Assembly: GCF_033963835.1 (NCBI RefSeq)
Contig: NZ_JAXBME010000015.1
Span: 1-64,000, forward strand
Length of the DNA stretch: 64,000 nt
Source of the DNA: Cytobacillus sp. IB215665
Lineage (GTDB): Bacteria; Bacillota; Bacilli; Bacillales; SM2101
Direction of reading: 5' to 3'
Positions 15,131-24,590 of this stretch are shown here, in pieces; the first letter of the stretch is position 1, and the number at the start of each line of letters is the position of its first letter. A program made the translations under genes and the position numbers. The notes under the pieces were generated by a model. The model was not told the DNA's origin. It saw only the letters and a list, made by a program, of their open reading frames with translations, and ran no database searches.

Positions 15131-15691
15131 ATGGATAAATGGAAAACGATAAAATCAGATTACTTACATAAAAGCCCATTCGGTAATATTAGAAGAGATC
15201 ATTGTGAGCTTCCAAATGGCATAGAAATAGAAGACTATTTAGTAAATGAATACCCTGATTGGGTGAATGCGATAGTAATTACAAAAGAAAACGAGCTTGT
15301 GCTAGTTGAACAATATCGTCATGGTGGTAACGATTTTTTCGTAGAAGTTCCTGCTGGAAGAAGAGAGGGAAATGAAACACACGAGCAAGGACTAATAAGA
15401 GAGGTTAAGGAGGAAACAGGTTACACTTCTTTAAGAGAACCTATTTTCTTAGGTGAATTTATGGTAAATCCAGGAGCACAAAACAATAAAGTAAAAACAT
15501 TTCTATTATTGGAAGCTTTTAAAGGGGATAAGCAAGATTTAGATGATACCGAAGAGATAAAAGTTCGATTAGTAGATTTCGATAGTTTTGGAAATCAAAT
15601 ATTATCAAATAACATAAACACTCAGATATTTACAGTCACTGCATATTTTTTGGCTCAACAATTTCTTATAGCAAAGCAAAATGCGAGATAA
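15131..15691 (+). CDS. Nudix hydrolase, ADP-ribose pyrophosphatase type
   Basis: 186 residues from the ATG at 15131, which has AGGAGGGTGA upstream; an in-frame GTG six bases earlier overlaps that site. The Nudix box starts at Gly76 and reads G-x5-E-x7-R-E-V-K-E-E-T-G-Y. A Q-Y-R motif and V-P-A-G-R before the box are as in ADP-ribose hydrolases, which cleave ADP-ribose to AMP and ribose 5-phosphate. ADP-ribose arises from NAD turnover, so its place next to two NAD synthesis genes may be meaningful. The canonical family often has Pro about 15 residues after the box; here P-G-A is present (V-N-P-G-A). Confidence 0.8.
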   Translation: MDKWKTIKSDYLHKSPFGNIRRDHCELPNGIEIEDYLVNEYPDWVNAIVITKENELVLVEQYRHGGNDFFVEVPAGRREGNETHEQGLIREVKEETGYTSLREPIFLGEFMVNPGAQNNKVKTFLLLEAFKGDKQDLDDTEEIKVRLVDFDSFGNQILSNNINTQIFTVTAYFLAQQFLIAKQNAR

Positions 15692-15791
15692 TGGTCTGTT
15701 TTGTAAAAAATAACTTATTTATAATAGTGTTATGTAGTAAAAAGAGCATATCGATATAATACTAAAACCTAAAACCATCATTTAAAAGATG

Positions 15792-15813
15792 CGATAATTT
15801 TATAAAATTATCG
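15792..15813. promoter_or_regulatory. 22-bp perfect palindrome
   Basis: Arms CGATAATTTTA / TAAAATTATCG meet without a loop, upstream of the carboxypeptidase gene. It could be an operator or a cruciform; no T-run follows. Confidence 0.4.
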
Positions 15814-15828
15814 AAGGAACTATATTCA

Positions 15829-15948
15829 TAGGTAAGTTGTTTAGGCATTAACGGAGTGTATGTTCATTGCCCGTGTTCCTATAGATAGATGTTTTTGTAA
15901 AAGCTAATTTATTTCAGTATAATTTGCAATAAAGTTTACGAAAAAGAG
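15829..15948 (-). repeat. Intergenic repeat element, degenerate reverse copy
   Basis: The right end, GCAATAAAGTTTACGAAAAA, is the reverse complement of the family's conserved GGCTCTTTTCGTAAACTTTG end. The rest is poorly conserved. Confidence 0.45.
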
Positions 15949-15983
15949 TTCTTCAAACGTAAGAATAGCGGGAGGTAGTTACT

Positions 15984-17015
15984 GTGTTAATGAAGCCAAA
16001 AAAATTACAAGCGGGAGATCGTGTTGCTACAGTAAGTCCTTCTTGGGGAGGCGCAGGCGACCCTGACCTTAGATGGCGTTATGAACAGGGCGTAAAGAGG
16101 TTAGAGGAGGTTTTTGGTCTTGTTGTTGTCCCAATGCCATATAGCTTAAAAGGATCAGAATATATTTATAATAATCCAGAAGCTCGTGCTATGGACTTAA
16201 TGATGGCTTTTAAAGATAAAAGTATAAGAGGGATTTTTGCAAATATTGGTGGAGAAGATAGTATTCGTTTACTTCCATATATAGATTTTGATGTTATACG
16301 AGAAAATCCAAAGGTTTTTATAGGATATTCAGATGTGACTATTTCTCACTTTTTTTGTTATAAAGCGGGTATTACGTCATTTTACGGTCCAGCAATTTTA
16401 ACTGACTTTGCTGAAAACGTTGAAATGAATTCATATACAATTGAAATGGTAAACAGAACGCTATTTTCAAATGAGATTATTGGTGAAATTCAACCTGCTA
16501 ATGAATGGACGAGTGAGCGTTTAGAATGGACAATATCAAACAAATATCAACGCCGTAGTATGAAACAGAATAATGGCTATGAGATACTTCAAGGGTCAGA
16601 CATTAGACAAGGACATTTAGTTGGAGGATGTATGGAAGTGCTGGAGTTTCTAAAAGGCACAGCACTGTGGCCAGAGATGAAATATTGGGAGAATAGTATT
16701 CTTTTCTTTGAAACCTCTGAAGAGCATCCAGAACCAAATTATATTAGGTACTGGTTGAGAAATTATGCAGCACAAGGGATTTTACAAAAAACAAGGGGTA
16801 TCATTTTCGGTAAACCTAAAGATGAGAAGTATTATGAAGAATATAAACATGAAATATTAAAGGTAATGAAAGAATATCATCTAGAAGATTTGCCGATTCT
16901 CTATAATTTAAGTTTTGGTCATACGGAGCCGAAGTTTATTTTGCCATACGGTGTGTTAGCAGAAATTGATTGTAAACAAGGAAAATTCTCAATTCTAGAA
17001 AGCGGAGTGGAATAG
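15984..17015 (+). CDS. S66 family peptidase (LD-carboxypeptidase / MccF-like)
   Basis: 343 residues; GGGAGG lies upstream of a GTG at 15984 and an ATG at 15990. The family cleaves L,D-peptide bonds of murein tripeptides or the acyl-sulfamoyl adenylate of microcin C-like compounds. The nucleophile Ser116 is in I-G-Y-S-D, with Glu243 in F-E-T-S-E-E and His313 in F-G-H-T-E-P as the rest of the triad. W-x-x-P at 229-235 and long N-terminal insertions resemble the MccF side of the family, so self-immunity or detoxification is as likely as wall recycling. There is no signal peptide, so it acts in the cytoplasm. Confidence 0.8.
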   Translation: MLMKPKKLQAGDRVATVSPSWGGAGDPDLRWRYEQGVKRLEEVFGLVVVPMPYSLKGSEYIYNNPEARAMDLMMAFKDKSIRGIFANIGGEDSIRLLPYIDFDVIRENPKVFIGYSDVTISHFFCYKAGITSFYGPAILTDFAENVEMNSYTIEMVNRTLFSNEIIGEIQPANEWTSERLEWTISNKYQRRSMKQNNGYEILQGSDIRQGHLVGGCMEVLEFLKGTALWPEMKYWENSILFFETSEEHPEPNYIRYWLRNYAAQGILQKTRGIIFGKPKDEKYYEEYKHEILKVMKEYHLEDLPILYNLSFGHTEPKFILPYGVLAEIDCKQGKFSILESGVE

Positions 17016-17089
17016 ATCGGGTGTACTGATTTTGATATTTGATTAAGTGAGACAAATTGATTCATTAATAACTTTTAGGGGGATAAATA

Positions 17090-17143
17090 ATGAGATTGTA
17101 TTTTGATATTTTTGAAAATGACCAGCCAGCTATTCTTTCCTAA
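17090..17143 (+). CDS. Possible 17-residue peptide or gene start remnant
   Basis: AGGGGG is well spaced before an ATG that encodes M-R-L-Y-F-D-I-F-E-N-D-Q-P-A-I-L-S and a stop. It may be the start of a lost gene; the strong ribosome binding site is the only reason to list it. Confidence 0.3.
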   Translation: MRLYFDIFENDQPAILS

Positions 17144-17238
17144 GTTGGGGGATGAATAGTTAAATAAATTGTCATGCCTCATCTTAGGGGAAATATTCTT
17201 TTCAAATTTCCTATATAAAGATGGAGGTAGTTATAATT

Positions 17239-18126
17239 TTGAAACAAAATTTACTTGGAGCGACATGTTTATCTTTAGCCGCAAGTATTTGGGGTGGGAT
17301 GTATGTTGTCAGCAAATATGTTTTAGAATTTGTTCCACCATTCACGTTAATGTGGTTGCGATATATGATTGCTTTTGCCTGTCTAGTTACAATTTTAAAC
17401 ACATGTCGAGTGAAAAAGAGAAATGATGTAAAAATAAAGAAAAGGGATTGGTTATTACTAGGTTGGATTGGTTTTATAGGATATTTTGTCTCTATTGCTT
17501 TGCAATTTATTGGTACAAAATTATCTGATGCACATACAGGAGCATTAATTACTTCAGTTACACCTGCCTTTACCATAATCTTTGCAAAGTTTGTATTAAA
17601 AGAGAGGTTAACAATTGTAAAAGTTATGGCACTGCTTCTGGCAACTTGTGGAGTTGTTGTGGTTATTGGAATAGATATCACTTTCGGTACCTATCTACTT
17701 GGCAGCATAATTTTAGTAGGAGCTGCAATTACATGGGCAGTACTTTCAGTTTATGTGAAAATTGCATCTCAACGCTATTCAACATTGTTTATTACTACTT
17801 ATTCGATACTATTTGCACTTATATTTACAACACCTATCATGGTATGGGAACTTCAAGTATATGATGTAAATTTTGAAAGCAGTTTAATTATTTTGGGTAT
17901 TACGTACCTTGGGTTAGTTTCAACAGCAGGAGCCTTTTTTCTTTGGAACAAAGGTATGGAAATTATGGATGCTGGGATCGGTTCATTGTTTTTCTTATTT
18001 CAACCAGTAGTAGGTTCTTTCTTAGGATGGATTTTATTAAGTGAAGAACTAGATACTAGTTTCTTTATCGGAGGAATCTTAATTTTAACAGGAGTTGTAG
18101 TAGGGAATTTTCAAAAGAGAAATTAA
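17239..18126 (+). CDS. EamA/DMT-family transporter, first copy
   Basis: 295 residues with ten hydrophobic segments arranged as two EamA halves of five. The second half opens with W-A-V-L-S-V-Y. The TTG at 17239 is chosen because GGAGGT lies nine bases upstream; an ATG at 17221 lies before that site. Members export amino acids or other metabolites. A conserved E-R-L follows the fourth helix of the first half (V-L-K-E-R-L), as usual. The substrate cannot be told. A second, divergent EamA gene lies 0.8 kb downstream. Confidence 0.85.
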   Translation: MKQNLLGATCLSLAASIWGGMYVVSKYVLEFVPPFTLMWLRYMIAFACLVTILNTCRVKKRNDVKIKKRDWLLLGWIGFIGYFVSIALQFIGTKLSDAHTGALITSVTPAFTIIFAKFVLKERLTIVKVMALLLATCGVVVVIGIDITFGTYLLGSIILVGAAITWAVLSVYVKIASQRYSTLFITTYSILFALIFTTPIMVWELQVYDVNFESSLIILGITYLGLVSTAGAFFLWNKGMEIMDAGIGSLFFLFQPVVGSFLGWILLSEELDTSFFIGGILILTGVVVGNFQKRN

Positions 18127-18206
18127 CTATTAAATATTGCAGGCAGTTTTTCCTCTCTGCATTAGTATGCTATAACACCGTTTAATATGTTATATTGTCA
18201 AAATAT

Positions 18207-18244
18207 CGCTGGCGCATTTCTGAAATGCACAGCGTCTTTTTTTG
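18207..18244 (+). terminator. Terminator of the first EamA gene
   Basis: Stem CGCTG-x2-GCATTT / GAAATGC-x-CAGCG with a T-run of seven. Confidence 0.8.
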
Positions 18245-18599
18245 TTATCCCATAATTGCATGCATGGATAATTGTATGAGCTAGAAATCATATCTAACCT
18301 CGTTTTGTGACTTGTGATTGTATGTGTGTAATAGCGACCTCTATGTAAATTATTACTGTTTATTAAAGTGTTGAACAATTTTTTACCCTTTAGATGAAAT
18401 ATGTAAATAAAATATCACAATATTAAAAAATGGCTGCTTCTGCAATTTTCGACCAAATGTAATTATTCAAGGGGGTATTCTAAGGAAAGTGAAAAAGGAT
18501 GAATTTTCTAAAATTTATGATAATATAAGTTTAATTCTTATAATAAGAGGTGAGTTTAGTTGAGTAGAGTTGATCATAGTATAAAGTTATATTTTAGAA

Positions 18600-18890
18600 A
18601 ATTCTTTTATTGGGTGAACCTTCATTTTCAGTAGATAGAATGAGAGGGAAGTCATTTTCTTTTTATGTATACGGATCAATTAGATTATCAATGTTAATTT
18701 GAAAATCAAATGAATTTTTGAGGGATACGTTAGAGGAATTTCATTATCCATATTGGATATGAAAGGTAATATACAGATGACAATGGTTGTAAAGTAGATG
18801 TGTGTAAAGTCCCATATGAAATTTATAAAATGTTAATTGATGTAAAAACAACAAAAAGTGACGACTTTTGCCGTTGTAATATTAGTTTTA
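18600..18890 (+). pseudogene. Decayed coding stretch
   Basis: Frames with protein-like composition are broken by several stops. One reads M-R-G-K-S-F-S-F-Y-V-Y-G-S-I-R-L and L-R-D-T-L-E-E-F-H-Y-P-Y-W. Another reads Y-T-D-D-N-G-C-K-V-D-V-C-K-V-P-Y-E-I-Y-K-M-L. It is not identifiable. It fills most of the gap between the two EamA genes. Confidence 0.35.
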
Positions 18891-18908
18891 AGACAAGGAG
18901 AATGTGCA

Positions 18909-19832
18909 ATGAATCCATCACTATTGGCATATACAAAGATTTTTTTAGCAATGGCAATTGTGGGGAGTTCAGTGGTTTTTGGAAAACTAATTATTTCAAG
19001 CTTTCCAGTTTTTTTAGCATCGGAATTACGGTTTCTTGTAGCAACAATCATTCTAGTTCCATTTTTATTGCTACAAGAAAGACAATTGCCATCTATTAGA
19101 TTAAAAGACTTTTTTATTCTTTTTCTTCAAGCATTTACAGGAGTATTTTTGTTTAATATTTTTATGCTTTATGGTTTGAAATATACGACTGCAATTGAAG
19201 CAGGGATAATTACAAGCACTCTCCCTGCAGTGATAGGCTTAGTATCTTTTTTATTCTTAAAAGAAAGACTGACAAAAACAAAAGGGTTAGGGATTATTTT
19301 TGCAGTATTAGGCGTGTTGTTGATTAATCTTATAGACGGTAAATTTGGTACAATCAACTCCATCTTAGGAAATCTTTTAATATTTGGAGCAGTATTGGGC
19401 GAAACATTGTTTATAACAATGGGGAAATCTGTATCTAATAGGTTTACACCTCTTACAATATCAACTTTGATGAGTATTTTTGGTCTTATTATGTTTTTAC
19501 CATTTGCAATCTATGAAGCTAGAGAATTTGACTTTTCAAGTGTTGGTCTAATGGATTGGATGAATATCTTATATTTTGGAATCGTTGTAACGGTACTTGC
19601 TTTTCTTTTAATGTATCAAGGTTTATCAAAAGTTCCTGCAAGCTCAGCTGGAGTTTTAACAAGTGTAATTCCTTTCAGCTCTGTAATCCTTTCATTTCTA
19701 ATTTTAAAAGAAGAGCTTTTATTGTCCCATTTGTTTGGAATGTTGTTTGTTTTAATCGCTATTTTCTTTATTTCAAAGGATCCATCAGGTGAGAATGTGG
19801 AAACAAAGTCAACTATTTCTCAATCAAGATAA
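18909..19832 (+). CDS. EamA/DMT-family transporter, second copy
   Basis: 307 residues from the ATG at 18909, which has AAGGAG upstream. It has ten hydrophobic segments in two halves; F-L-K-E-R-L in the first and L-K-E-E-L in the second are the usual loop motifs. It differs enough from the gene at 17239 to be a separate subfamily. The C-terminal tail is short and polar. Exporter of unknown substrate. Confidence 0.85.
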   Translation: MNPSLLAYTKIFLAMAIVGSSVVFGKLIISSFPVFLASELRFLVATIILVPFLLLQERQLPSIRLKDFFILFLQAFTGVFLFNIFMLYGLKYTTAIEAGIITSTLPAVIGLVSFLFLKERLTKTKGLGIIFAVLGVLLINLIDGKFGTINSILGNLLIFGAVLGETLFITMGKSVSNRFTPLTISTLMSIFGLIMFLPFAIYEAREFDFSSVGLMDWMNILYFGIVVTVLAFLLMYQGLSKVPASSAGVLTSVIPFSSVILSFLILKEELLLSHLFGMLFVLIAIFFISKDPSGENVETKSTISQSR

Positions 19833-19936
19833 ACTTTTAATCTCTAGACTTATGGATGTCATGTTTTCTTTAATCATCGATCTTCAACAATCACGTATTA
19901 TGGGAATATTAACTAATATGTAAAAGGAGTGTATTT

Positions 19937-20308
19937 ATGGAGTTAGTGGCAATTATTTTTGTTTTGATTGTAGCTTTTGAGCACATATATATCATGCTTC
20001 TTGAGATGTTTTATTCGACAAGTAGAACAGCCCAAAAAACTTTTGGAGTGACAAAAGATGTACTCGAAATTCCAAAGGTGAAAATTTTATTTGCCAATCA
20101 GGGTCTGTATAATGGTTTTCTAGCAGCTGGTTTGTTCTGGGGACTATTTTTTGTTCCAGATTCAAGTAAAATTATGATCCAGCTATTCTTCTTAATATGT
20201 GTAATAATTGCTTCTATATTTGGAGCACTGACAGCAAATAAAGGAATTTTTATTAAGCAAGGAACTCCAGCAATTTTAGCGGTTATTTTCATTCTATTAT
20301 CAAAATAA
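19937..20308 (+). CDS. DUF1304 family membrane protein
   Basis: 123 residues with four hydrophobic helices. The motif H-I-Y-I-M-L-L-E-M-F in helix 1 and N-Q-G-L-Y-N-G-F-L-A-A-G-L in helix 2 are the DUF1304 signatures. The family has no known role. AAAGGAG precedes the ATG. A weak stem (AAGAG / CTCTT with a T-run, 20331-20352) may end the transcript. Confidence 0.8.
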   Translation: MELVAIIFVLIVAFEHIYIMLLEMFYSTSRTAQKTFGVTKDVLEIPKVKILFANQGLYNGFLAAGLFWGLFFVPDSSKIMIQLFFLICVIIASIFGALTANKGIFIKQGTPAILAVIFILLSK

Positions 20309-20474
20309 AAGAAGAAGTAACTGTGATTCGAAGAGGAAACAGCTCTTTTTGTTTTGTAATATAGTTATGAATAGTTCCGAAACTATAGTATAGCAGATGA
20401 TCTATAACATGCAATTCTATTAACTAGATTTTGTTTGTGCGATGGCAAGCAGTTTAACATGTTTCCTAAAGAAT

Positions 20475-20636
20475 GGCTGTTTTCTCATTGATTGATATTA
20501 TCCGTATTAACAATTTTACACGTCTACATGAAGAGCTTCGACTTCTATTCTTCTTTATTAAACCTTAACAATAGTTTAAAAGTTATTATTTAGATTTAAT
20601 TTTTGTGAATACATCAACAAAGTTTAGGATAAAAAT
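20475..20636 (-). repeat. Intergenic repeat element, degenerate reverse copy
   Basis: Starts GGCTGTTTTCTCATTGATTG and ends ATCAACAAAGTTTAGGATAA, both recognisable family ends in reverse orientation, 162 bp in all. It lies in the gene-free stretch 20309-20803. Confidence 0.6.
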
Positions 20637-20803
20637 TTTAAGAAAAAGGTAGTAATTATATAGAATTAAAGGAAAAAATGTAAAAGAATTATCTCATTTA
20701 CAAAAACTTTTTCTGGTCGCCCATGTTAAGATAAATAGTGGATTATCTTTAACGATAGGTTTATATTATTCTAAAGTCTATTAATAAATTTGAGAGGTGA
20801 CAT

Positions 20804-21484
20804 ATGAAAAGCAGAAAAAATCAATCATCCACTAATATGAAATTTCTAATAGCACTTCCTTTAATTATTATTGCCTTGATATCTTTACTTATTATAGTAA
20901 ATAAAGAGAGTCAAAAACCAGGTAGTGATATGGCGTCACATCCATCTATTGAGAATCAACCTACTATTGGAGAAGCTGATGCGCCAGTTTCTATTGTTGA
21001 GTTTGGAGATTTTTTGTGTCCGGCTTGTAAGAGTTGGGGAGAGTATATTTATCCAGAATTAAAGAAGGATTATATTGATAAGGGTTTAGTAAAACTATCT
21101 TATGTAAATGTGTTATTCCATGGGGAAGAATCAATCCTAGCTTCACTTGCTGCCGAAGTAGTATATAAGAATGATCCACAAGCATACTGGGATTTTCATA
21201 AGAAATTATTTAGTGAACAACCTGTAGAGCATGTAGGACAATGGGTTACGATAGAAAAAATTCTTGAAGTTGCCGAGGCCACAACAAATATCGACTTACA
21301 ACAATTAGAGAATGATTTAATTGAAAAATCAACAATGGATGAAGTAGATATTGACGATAAATTAGTGAAAGAATATAAAGTTGAAATGACTCCATCGGTT
21401 ATTATAAACGGGGTTATGATGGATAATCCTATGGACTATGGTGAAATAAAGAAATTAATAGAACAACAATTAGAGGACAATTAA
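20804..21484 (+). CDS. bdbD: DsbA-family thiol oxidoreductase
   Basis: 226 residues with an N-terminal membrane anchor (about 13-33) and an extracytoplasmic thioredoxin fold. Active site C72-P-A-C75 in F-G-D-F-L-C-P-A-C, and cis-Pro in M-T-P-S-V. BdbD oxidises cysteine pairs in exported proteins and is reoxidised by BdbC, whose ATG follows the bdbD stop directly. In Bacillus the pair serves competence pilins and other disulfide proteins. AGAGGTGA precedes the ATG. Confidence 0.88.
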   Translation: MKSRKNQSSTNMKFLIALPLIIIALISLLIIVNKESQKPGSDMASHPSIENQPTIGEADAPVSIVEFGDFLCPACKSWGEYIYPELKKDYIDKGLVKLSYVNVLFHGEESILASLAAEVVYKNDPQAYWDFHKKLFSEQPVEHVGQWVTIEKILEVAEATTNIDLQQLENDLIEKSTMDEVDIDDKLVKEYKVEMTPSVIINGVMMDNPMDYGEIKKLIEQQLEDN

Positions 21485-21913
21485 ATGATGAAGGATTCTA
21501 GTAGAGACGGTAGCGGTCAACTTTTCCTATATGGTGCATGGATAGTGTCTTTAATAGCAACCTTTGGAAGTTTATATTTTAGTGAGATTAGAGGGTTTAT
21601 ACCTTGTGAGCTATGTTGGTATCAACGGATATTAATGTACCCACTAACACTAATATTAGGTATCGGTACTTATCAAAATGATATAAGTGTAAGAAAATTT
21701 GTTCTTCCGATGTCTATTTTAGGAATTTGTATTTCTCTTCTACATTATTTAGAACAAAAAATACCTGGTTTTGGTGGAATAAAACCATGTGTTAACGGCG
21801 TTCCTTGTAGTAACGAGTATATTAATTGGTTTGGTTTTATTACGATTCCTTTTTTAGCTTTAGTTGCTTTTACTCTAATCACATTATTACTTTTGTTAGG
21901 GTCAAAAAAATAG
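21485..21913 (+). CDS. bdbC: DsbB-family quinone-linked disulfide oxidoreductase
   Basis: 142 residues with four membrane helices. C41-E-L-C44 in I-P-C-E-L-C-W-Y-Q-R is the quinone-reactive pair, and C102/C108 in the second outside loop hand disulfides to BdbD. The start is immediately after the bdbD stop with AGAGGAC upstream, so the two are translated as a unit. A second BdbC lies at 31713-32144. Confidence 0.9.
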   Translation: MMKDSSRDGSGQLFLYGAWIVSLIATFGSLYFSEIRGFIPCELCWYQRILMYPLTLILGIGTYQNDISVRKFVLPMSILGICISLLHYLEQKIPGFGGIKPCVNGVPCSNEYINWFGFITIPFLALVAFTLITLLLLLGSKK

Positions 21914-21943
21914 TAACAGTAAGAAATAATTAAACTGTTTTTT

Positions 21944-21972
21944 AAGTCTATCTTTATAAGATAGACTTTTTT
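21944..21972 (+). terminator. Terminator of the bdbDC operon
   Basis: Perfect 11-bp stem AAGTCTATCTT / AAGATAGACTT with a three-base loop and T-run. Confidence 0.88.
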
Positions 21973-22021
21973 ACATGCATAATAACAATTTATGCCATTA
22001 AAGAATAGTTCTCTTTCTTCA

Positions 22022-22128
22022 GGCTGTTTTCGCATTTATTGTTGTTTTTCGTACTAATAAATAAGTATGGATACAACTTTGATAATTACTTAGAACTCTT
22101 TTTAACCAACAAAGTTTACGAAAAGAGC
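22022..22128 (-). repeat. Intergenic repeat element, reverse copy with internal deletion
   Basis: Starts GGCTGTTTTCGCATTTATTG and ends CAACAAAGTTTACGAAAAGA, both family ends well kept; only 107 bp long, so part of the centre is missing. The remaining 22129-22547 holds no gene; GGGGGGGG near 22327 has no reading frame after it. Confidence 0.8.
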
Positions 22129-22547
22129 GATCTAAATATAATATTATATATATTGATATAGTAAGAAAGTTTGATATTTATCAATAAAAACTACATTTTT
22201 TGATAAAATAGCTTTTTTTTTACGTAATTATGCCAAAATTATAGCTATATTGTCGTGTTTTTATATGAATTATAGAAAATTATAAGTTTTTGTAATATTA
22301 TTAAATTTATAATATACAGAAAATAAGGGGGGGGTAAAAGAAGGTCATTCCAAAAAAAGAATTTTGGTTTTATTAATTGTATAATACCAACTATTTAGAT
22401 CGGATAACGTATATTTTGTAGTTGCTTGAGAGTAGCCTTTAACAAATTTGGATTTATTTATTACTTAATAAGTAAAAGTATAGGAACTTTCTTGTTATTG
22501 TTTTGCTATATATCTCTCATTTGTTATTAATAAAAAGGAGGAAAAAT

Positions 22548-24362
22548 ATGTTTAAAAAAATATCTTCACTCGTTTTATCAGCTACGCTAGTAGGTGGAGC
22601 ACTAGCTGGAACTCAACTGCTTGAGTCACCACAGGCGGAGACGAACAATGAATCTTTTAAAATTAATTTAGCAGAATATGTTTCAGTTGCACCTGAGCTC
22701 GCGGATCGTGCGAAAAAAAATGGAGTTAAGTTTGAGAAAGTTGATCCCGCTAATAAGGAGTTTAAAAAAGAGTTAAACCGTGGAAATAAATTTGAACAAC
22801 CTGGACATGATGGTGTCGACTATCAATTTACAGATGATGACATTCCTATGTTAGTCCTATTGGCTGAATTTCCAGATACAGCTTTAGGTGCGCCTGCAGA
22901 CCGAGTACCAGCTAGTTACTTGAATGATTTAGTGTTTGGAGAGCAATACAATCCTTATGAAATCGATAGGTTTAAACAATACGAAGAGTTTGAAGGAATT
23001 AAGGCACCTACAAACCGGACGATGGCAAATTTATATAAAGAAGCAAGCTATGGGAAAGTAACGTTAACAACGTACGATGACCTGACAGATATCGGGTGGA
23101 TTACCCTTCCTAAAGAAGCTTCTTATTATTTGGAACAAAGTGATTCATTCGTACACGGGAATGTAAATGGAGATGCTAGAATTGGTGAGTTATTAATTGA
23201 TTTATTGCAAACTGCTGATGAGAAAATTGATTTCTCTAAATATGCTGTAGATGGTGAAGTACCGAATATTTTTGTCGTTCATGAAGGAACTGGAGCAGAA
23301 TTTAGTACCGATCCTGCTCAAATTTGGTCTCATAAATGGAATGTGCTTTCAGCAGCTTATTGGGGTAAGTATTATGAAACTGGCTTTCCTGCGGCTGACG
23401 TAGATCAAGATGGAAATGTAACTGATGAAGAGATCGATCAATTCATGAATGACATTACTCCAAGTTTAGTTTACGATGGTGTCGTAGTAAATAATTACAC
23501 AGTTGAACCAGAAATTGGTGGAAATGTTGCTGGGTACGATGAATCAACTGGTAGTTACAGTGAGGAATTTGTTACTGGTCCATATCCTGCACAACCAGGT
23601 GTATTTGCGCATGAGTTTGGACATGCTTTAGGCTTACCAGATTTTTATGATACAGATTACTCTTCAAGAGGTGTAGGGCAGTTCTCGCTTATGGCAGGTG
23701 GTTCTTGGAATAGATACCCAAATGCACCTGAATACTCTGGTAACTCTCCAGCACATTTTGATCCATTTTCTAAAGTATTCCTAGGGTGGGTTGATCCAAT
23801 CGAGGTAACACCAGAAGATGGCGTACAAGAAATTACCATAAAGCCAATTAACGAGTCACCAGATGTAGTCAAGATGGCAGTTCCAGGGTCTAATGGAACA
23901 GAATATTTCTTAATTGAAAATGTACAACAACAAGGATTTAACGAAGGGTTTAATAGAATGGGTGAGGAAGCTAATGGTCTAGTTATATGGCATGTTGATG
24001 AAAATGTGATCAAGCAAGCAGATCCCGCAAACAAGCCAAATAACGTTGAAAACTGGAAGAATAAGCGTTTTCAACAAAATCAAGAAGAGATCATAGAAGG
24101 GGCAGCAATAACGCATTATGGTTTATCAGTACTTCAAGCTGACGGAAAATATGATCTTGAGAAAGATAATAACAGTGGTGAAGCAGCTGATTTCTTCAAA
24201 ACTGGTGATAAAATAACACCTAATTCTAAAAATGTTCACACCGGTTCATACTATTTCTGGAAAGGGTTTAATTCTACACCAGCAGATAGTGGCATTCATG
24301 TAACAGACATTGTGGAAAATGAAGATGGTTCAATTACTGCAAATTTCTATTATGCTAATTAG
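22548..24362 (+). CDS. Secreted M6 metalloprotease, immune inhibitor A-like
   Basis: 604 residues from the ATG at 22548, which has AAGGAGG upstream. A signal peptide covers about residues 1-30 (F-K-K-I-S-S-L-V-L-S-A-T). The zinc site H355-E-F-G-H359-A-L-G-L-P-D is complete, followed by S-L-M-A-G-G-S-W, the family's Met-turn region. A D-x-D-G-N-V-T-D-E-E segment before it looks like a calcium loop. The protein is shorter than the ~795-residue InhA of Bacillus cereus because it ends after the catalytic and one beta-rich domain. It degrades proteins outside the cell. It is monocistronic with its own terminator. Confidence 0.88.
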   Translation: MFKKISSLVLSATLVGGALAGTQLLESPQAETNNESFKINLAEYVSVAPELADRAKKNGVKFEKVDPANKEFKKELNRGNKFEQPGHDGVDYQFTDDDIPMLVLLAEFPDTALGAPADRVPASYLNDLVFGEQYNPYEIDRFKQYEEFEGIKAPTNRTMANLYKEASYGKVTLTTYDDLTDIGWITLPKEASYYLEQSDSFVHGNVNGDARIGELLIDLLQTADEKIDFSKYAVDGEVPNIFVVHEGTGAEFSTDPAQIWSHKWNVLSAAYWGKYYETGFPAADVDQDGNVTDEEIDQFMNDITPSLVYDGVVVNNYTVEPEIGGNVAGYDESTGSYSEEFVTGPYPAQPGVFAHEFGHALGLPDFYDTDYSSRGVGQFSLMAGGSWNRYPNAPEYSGNSPAHFDPFSKVFLGWVDPIEVTPEDGVQEITIKPINESPDVVKMAVPGSNGTEYFLIENVQQQGFNEGFNRMGEEANGLVIWHVDENVIKQADPANKPNNVENWKNKRFQQNQEEIIEGAAITHYGLSVLQADGKYDLEKDNNSGEAADFFKTGDKITPNSKNVHTGSYYFWKGFNSTPADSGIHVTDIVENEDGSITANFYYAN

Positions 24363-24451
24363 AATAGTTAAAGAGTAGTGAAAACCAGTGAAGAATTTGG
24401 ACAAGGCAAGGATATACTGAACTACAAAGAAGAAAGTTTGCCATATATTCA

Positions 24452-24488
24452 AAAATCCTCTTGCACATTTGTGTAAGAGGATTTTTAT
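24452..24488 (+). terminator. Terminator of the M6 protease gene
   Basis: Stem AAAATCCTCTT / AAGAGGATTTT with inner CACA / TGT and a T-rich tail. Confidence 0.85.
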
Positions 24489-24590
24489 TTCGTAATCTTT
24501 GATAGCATTTGTTTTTTTAGGGACTTCACGACGTGTAGTGTGTTTAGTATGATTTATTAGTCAATCGTATACGATGGCTTCTACTTATTT

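Noticed and set aside
17221-17238. ATG start of the first EamA gene
   Set aside because: The GGAGGT site lies after this ATG and serves the TTG at 17239.
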